Source: Bog-473 sp963807675
GTDB lineage: Bacteria > Actinomycetota > Acidimicrobiia > Acidimicrobiales > RAAP-2
NCBI GenBank assembly: GCA_963807675.1
Contig: CAWECP010000002.1
Coordinates: 248,001 to 312,000, forward strand
Length of the DNA stretch: 64,000 nucleotides
Direction: 5' to 3'
Position 1 is the first letter of the stretch. Each line of letters begins with the position of its first letter. The notes beneath the pieces were generated by a model that searched no databases, was not told the DNA's origin, and worked only from the letters and a program-made list of their open reading frames with translations. Position numbers and translations under genes: made by a program. This document shows positions 63,392-64,000 of this stretch, in pieces.

Positions 63392-64000
63392 TCACGACGG
63401 TCCGTAGACGTAGTGGCCGTCGTCGGGATGGTGGTACCAGCCCATCGAGGCGGCCGTGCCACCGTCGACGTGCAGCGTGTGGCCGGTGACGTAGCTCGAG
63501 AGCCGGGATGCGAAGAAGACGGCGGCCCCGGCGCACTCGTCGACGTGCCCGGGCCGGCCCAATGGCACGGTGAGGCCGATGCGCTCGCCGGCGCCGGACG
63601 GGATCAGGGCCAGCAGGCTCTCGGTGATGGTGATGTCCGGAGCGATGGCATTGACCCGGATGTCGTGCGGTGCCAGTTCGAGCGCCAGGGTCTTGGTGAG
63701 GTTGATCACGCCGGCCTTGGCGGCCGCGTAGGCCGCATAGAGTGGCGCCGCCCGCACCCCCTCTATGGAGGTGATGTTGATGACCGTGCCGCCGTGGCCG
63801 GACTCGACCATGTGCCGGGCCACCGCCTTGGTGCACAGCAGGACGTGCTTGAGGTTGGCCCGGTAGAGGGCGTCGAAGCCGTTCTCGCTCGTCTCGAGGA
63901 ACGGCGCCACGAACACGCCGCCGGCGTTGTTGACGAGGATGTCAACCGTGCCGAAGCGCTCGACGGTGGCGGCCAGCGCCGCGTCCACCTGCCCGCCCTC
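63392..64000 (-). CDS. Short-chain dehydrogenase/reductase, partial (start beyond the window)
   Basis: The visible part carries DILVNNAGGVFVAPFLETSE (the NNAG motif), Ser in GTVINITSIEGV, active-site YAAYAAAKAGVINLTK and the C-terminal HTLHVDGGTAASMGWYHHPD. The cofactor motif must lie beyond 64000, as the frame is open at the window edge. Classical SDR of about 260 residues expected, with the DGG end of the FabG-like group. Substrate not predictable. It converges with the M24-like pair; no operon partner visible. Confidence 0.88.
   Translation of the reverse strand, partial: EGGQVDAALAATVERFGTVDILVNNAGGVFVAPFLETSENGFDALYRANLKHVLLCTKAVARHMVESGHGGTVINITSIEGVRAAPLYAAYAAAKAGVINLTKTLALELAPHDIRVNAIAPDITITESLLALIPSGAGERIGLTVPLGRPGHVDECAGAAVFFASRLSSYVTGHTLHVDGGTAASMGWYHHPDDGHYVYGPS

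Overview
The window is high-GC, gene-dense DNA typical of an actinobacterium. Two WhiB-type Fe-S regulators, an SDH1-type succinate dehydrogenase, a UPF0182 protein next to a PDZ-Lon protease, an initiator tRNA with CCA encoded, and a secreted peptidase ending in six Gly-Tyr-Trp / Phe-Gly-Asp repeats together suggest Actinomycetota, most likely class Acidimicrobiia. This placement is inference, since no rRNA is present. Many genes start with GTG, and stop/start overlaps (ATGA, GTGA) are common.

Layout. 0-3.4 kb: an F420-type nitroreductase divergent from a TetR regulator, small hypotheticals, an SDR and an SCP2 protein. 3.4-8.2 kb: sdh operon (membrane subunit, flavoprotein, Fe-S subunit) divergent from a LysR regulator with a Gly-Pro tail. 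8.3-11.8 kb: MoxR-like ATPase plus VWA protein. 11.8-14.4 kb: ABC exporter. 14.6-20.2 kb: two whiB genes, an amidohydrolase, glutamate formimidoyltransferase and a TetR/maleylpyruvate-isomerase-like pair. 20.2-30.5 kb: a cell-envelope block (DUF2342, inactive HtrA-like protein, MreB, HEAT protein, PDZ-Lon protease, DivIVA fused to a phage MuF-like tail, UPF0182) that enlarges the known actinobacterial neighbourhood of Rv3193c-Rv3195. 31.08 kb: tRNA-fMet.

31.2-57 kb looks more accessory. It holds a broken two-component system, a MacAB-like efflux operon with a repeat lipoprotein and HxlR regulator, a patatin, an SDR/TetR pair, a MarR/glyoxalase pair sharing near-identical palindromic operators, an IS66-type transposase, a HIT protein, a DUF5335-msrB-msrA repair operon, an amidase, a DksA-like protein without zinc cysteines, a UBP zinc finger, a sedolisin protease, a dimethylformamidase-like protein and a cAMP-type binding protein. 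55-64 kb is metabolic and regulatory: AraC/VOC, methyltransferase, AhpD-like protein, TetR/epimerase, cytochrome P450, and two overlapping M24 peptidase-fold genes of which the second has lost metal ligands. An SDR runs off the window end.

At least seven otherwise well-conserved genes are interrupted by single-base frameshifts, several in G or C runs. This points to residual assembly indels rather than true gene loss for most of them; the two-component pair at 31.6-33.6 kb is damaged far more heavily and may be a real ruin. Divergent regulator/target pairs with clear palindromes are the strongest regulatory signals. No CRISPR array, rRNA, prophage module or replication origin was seen.
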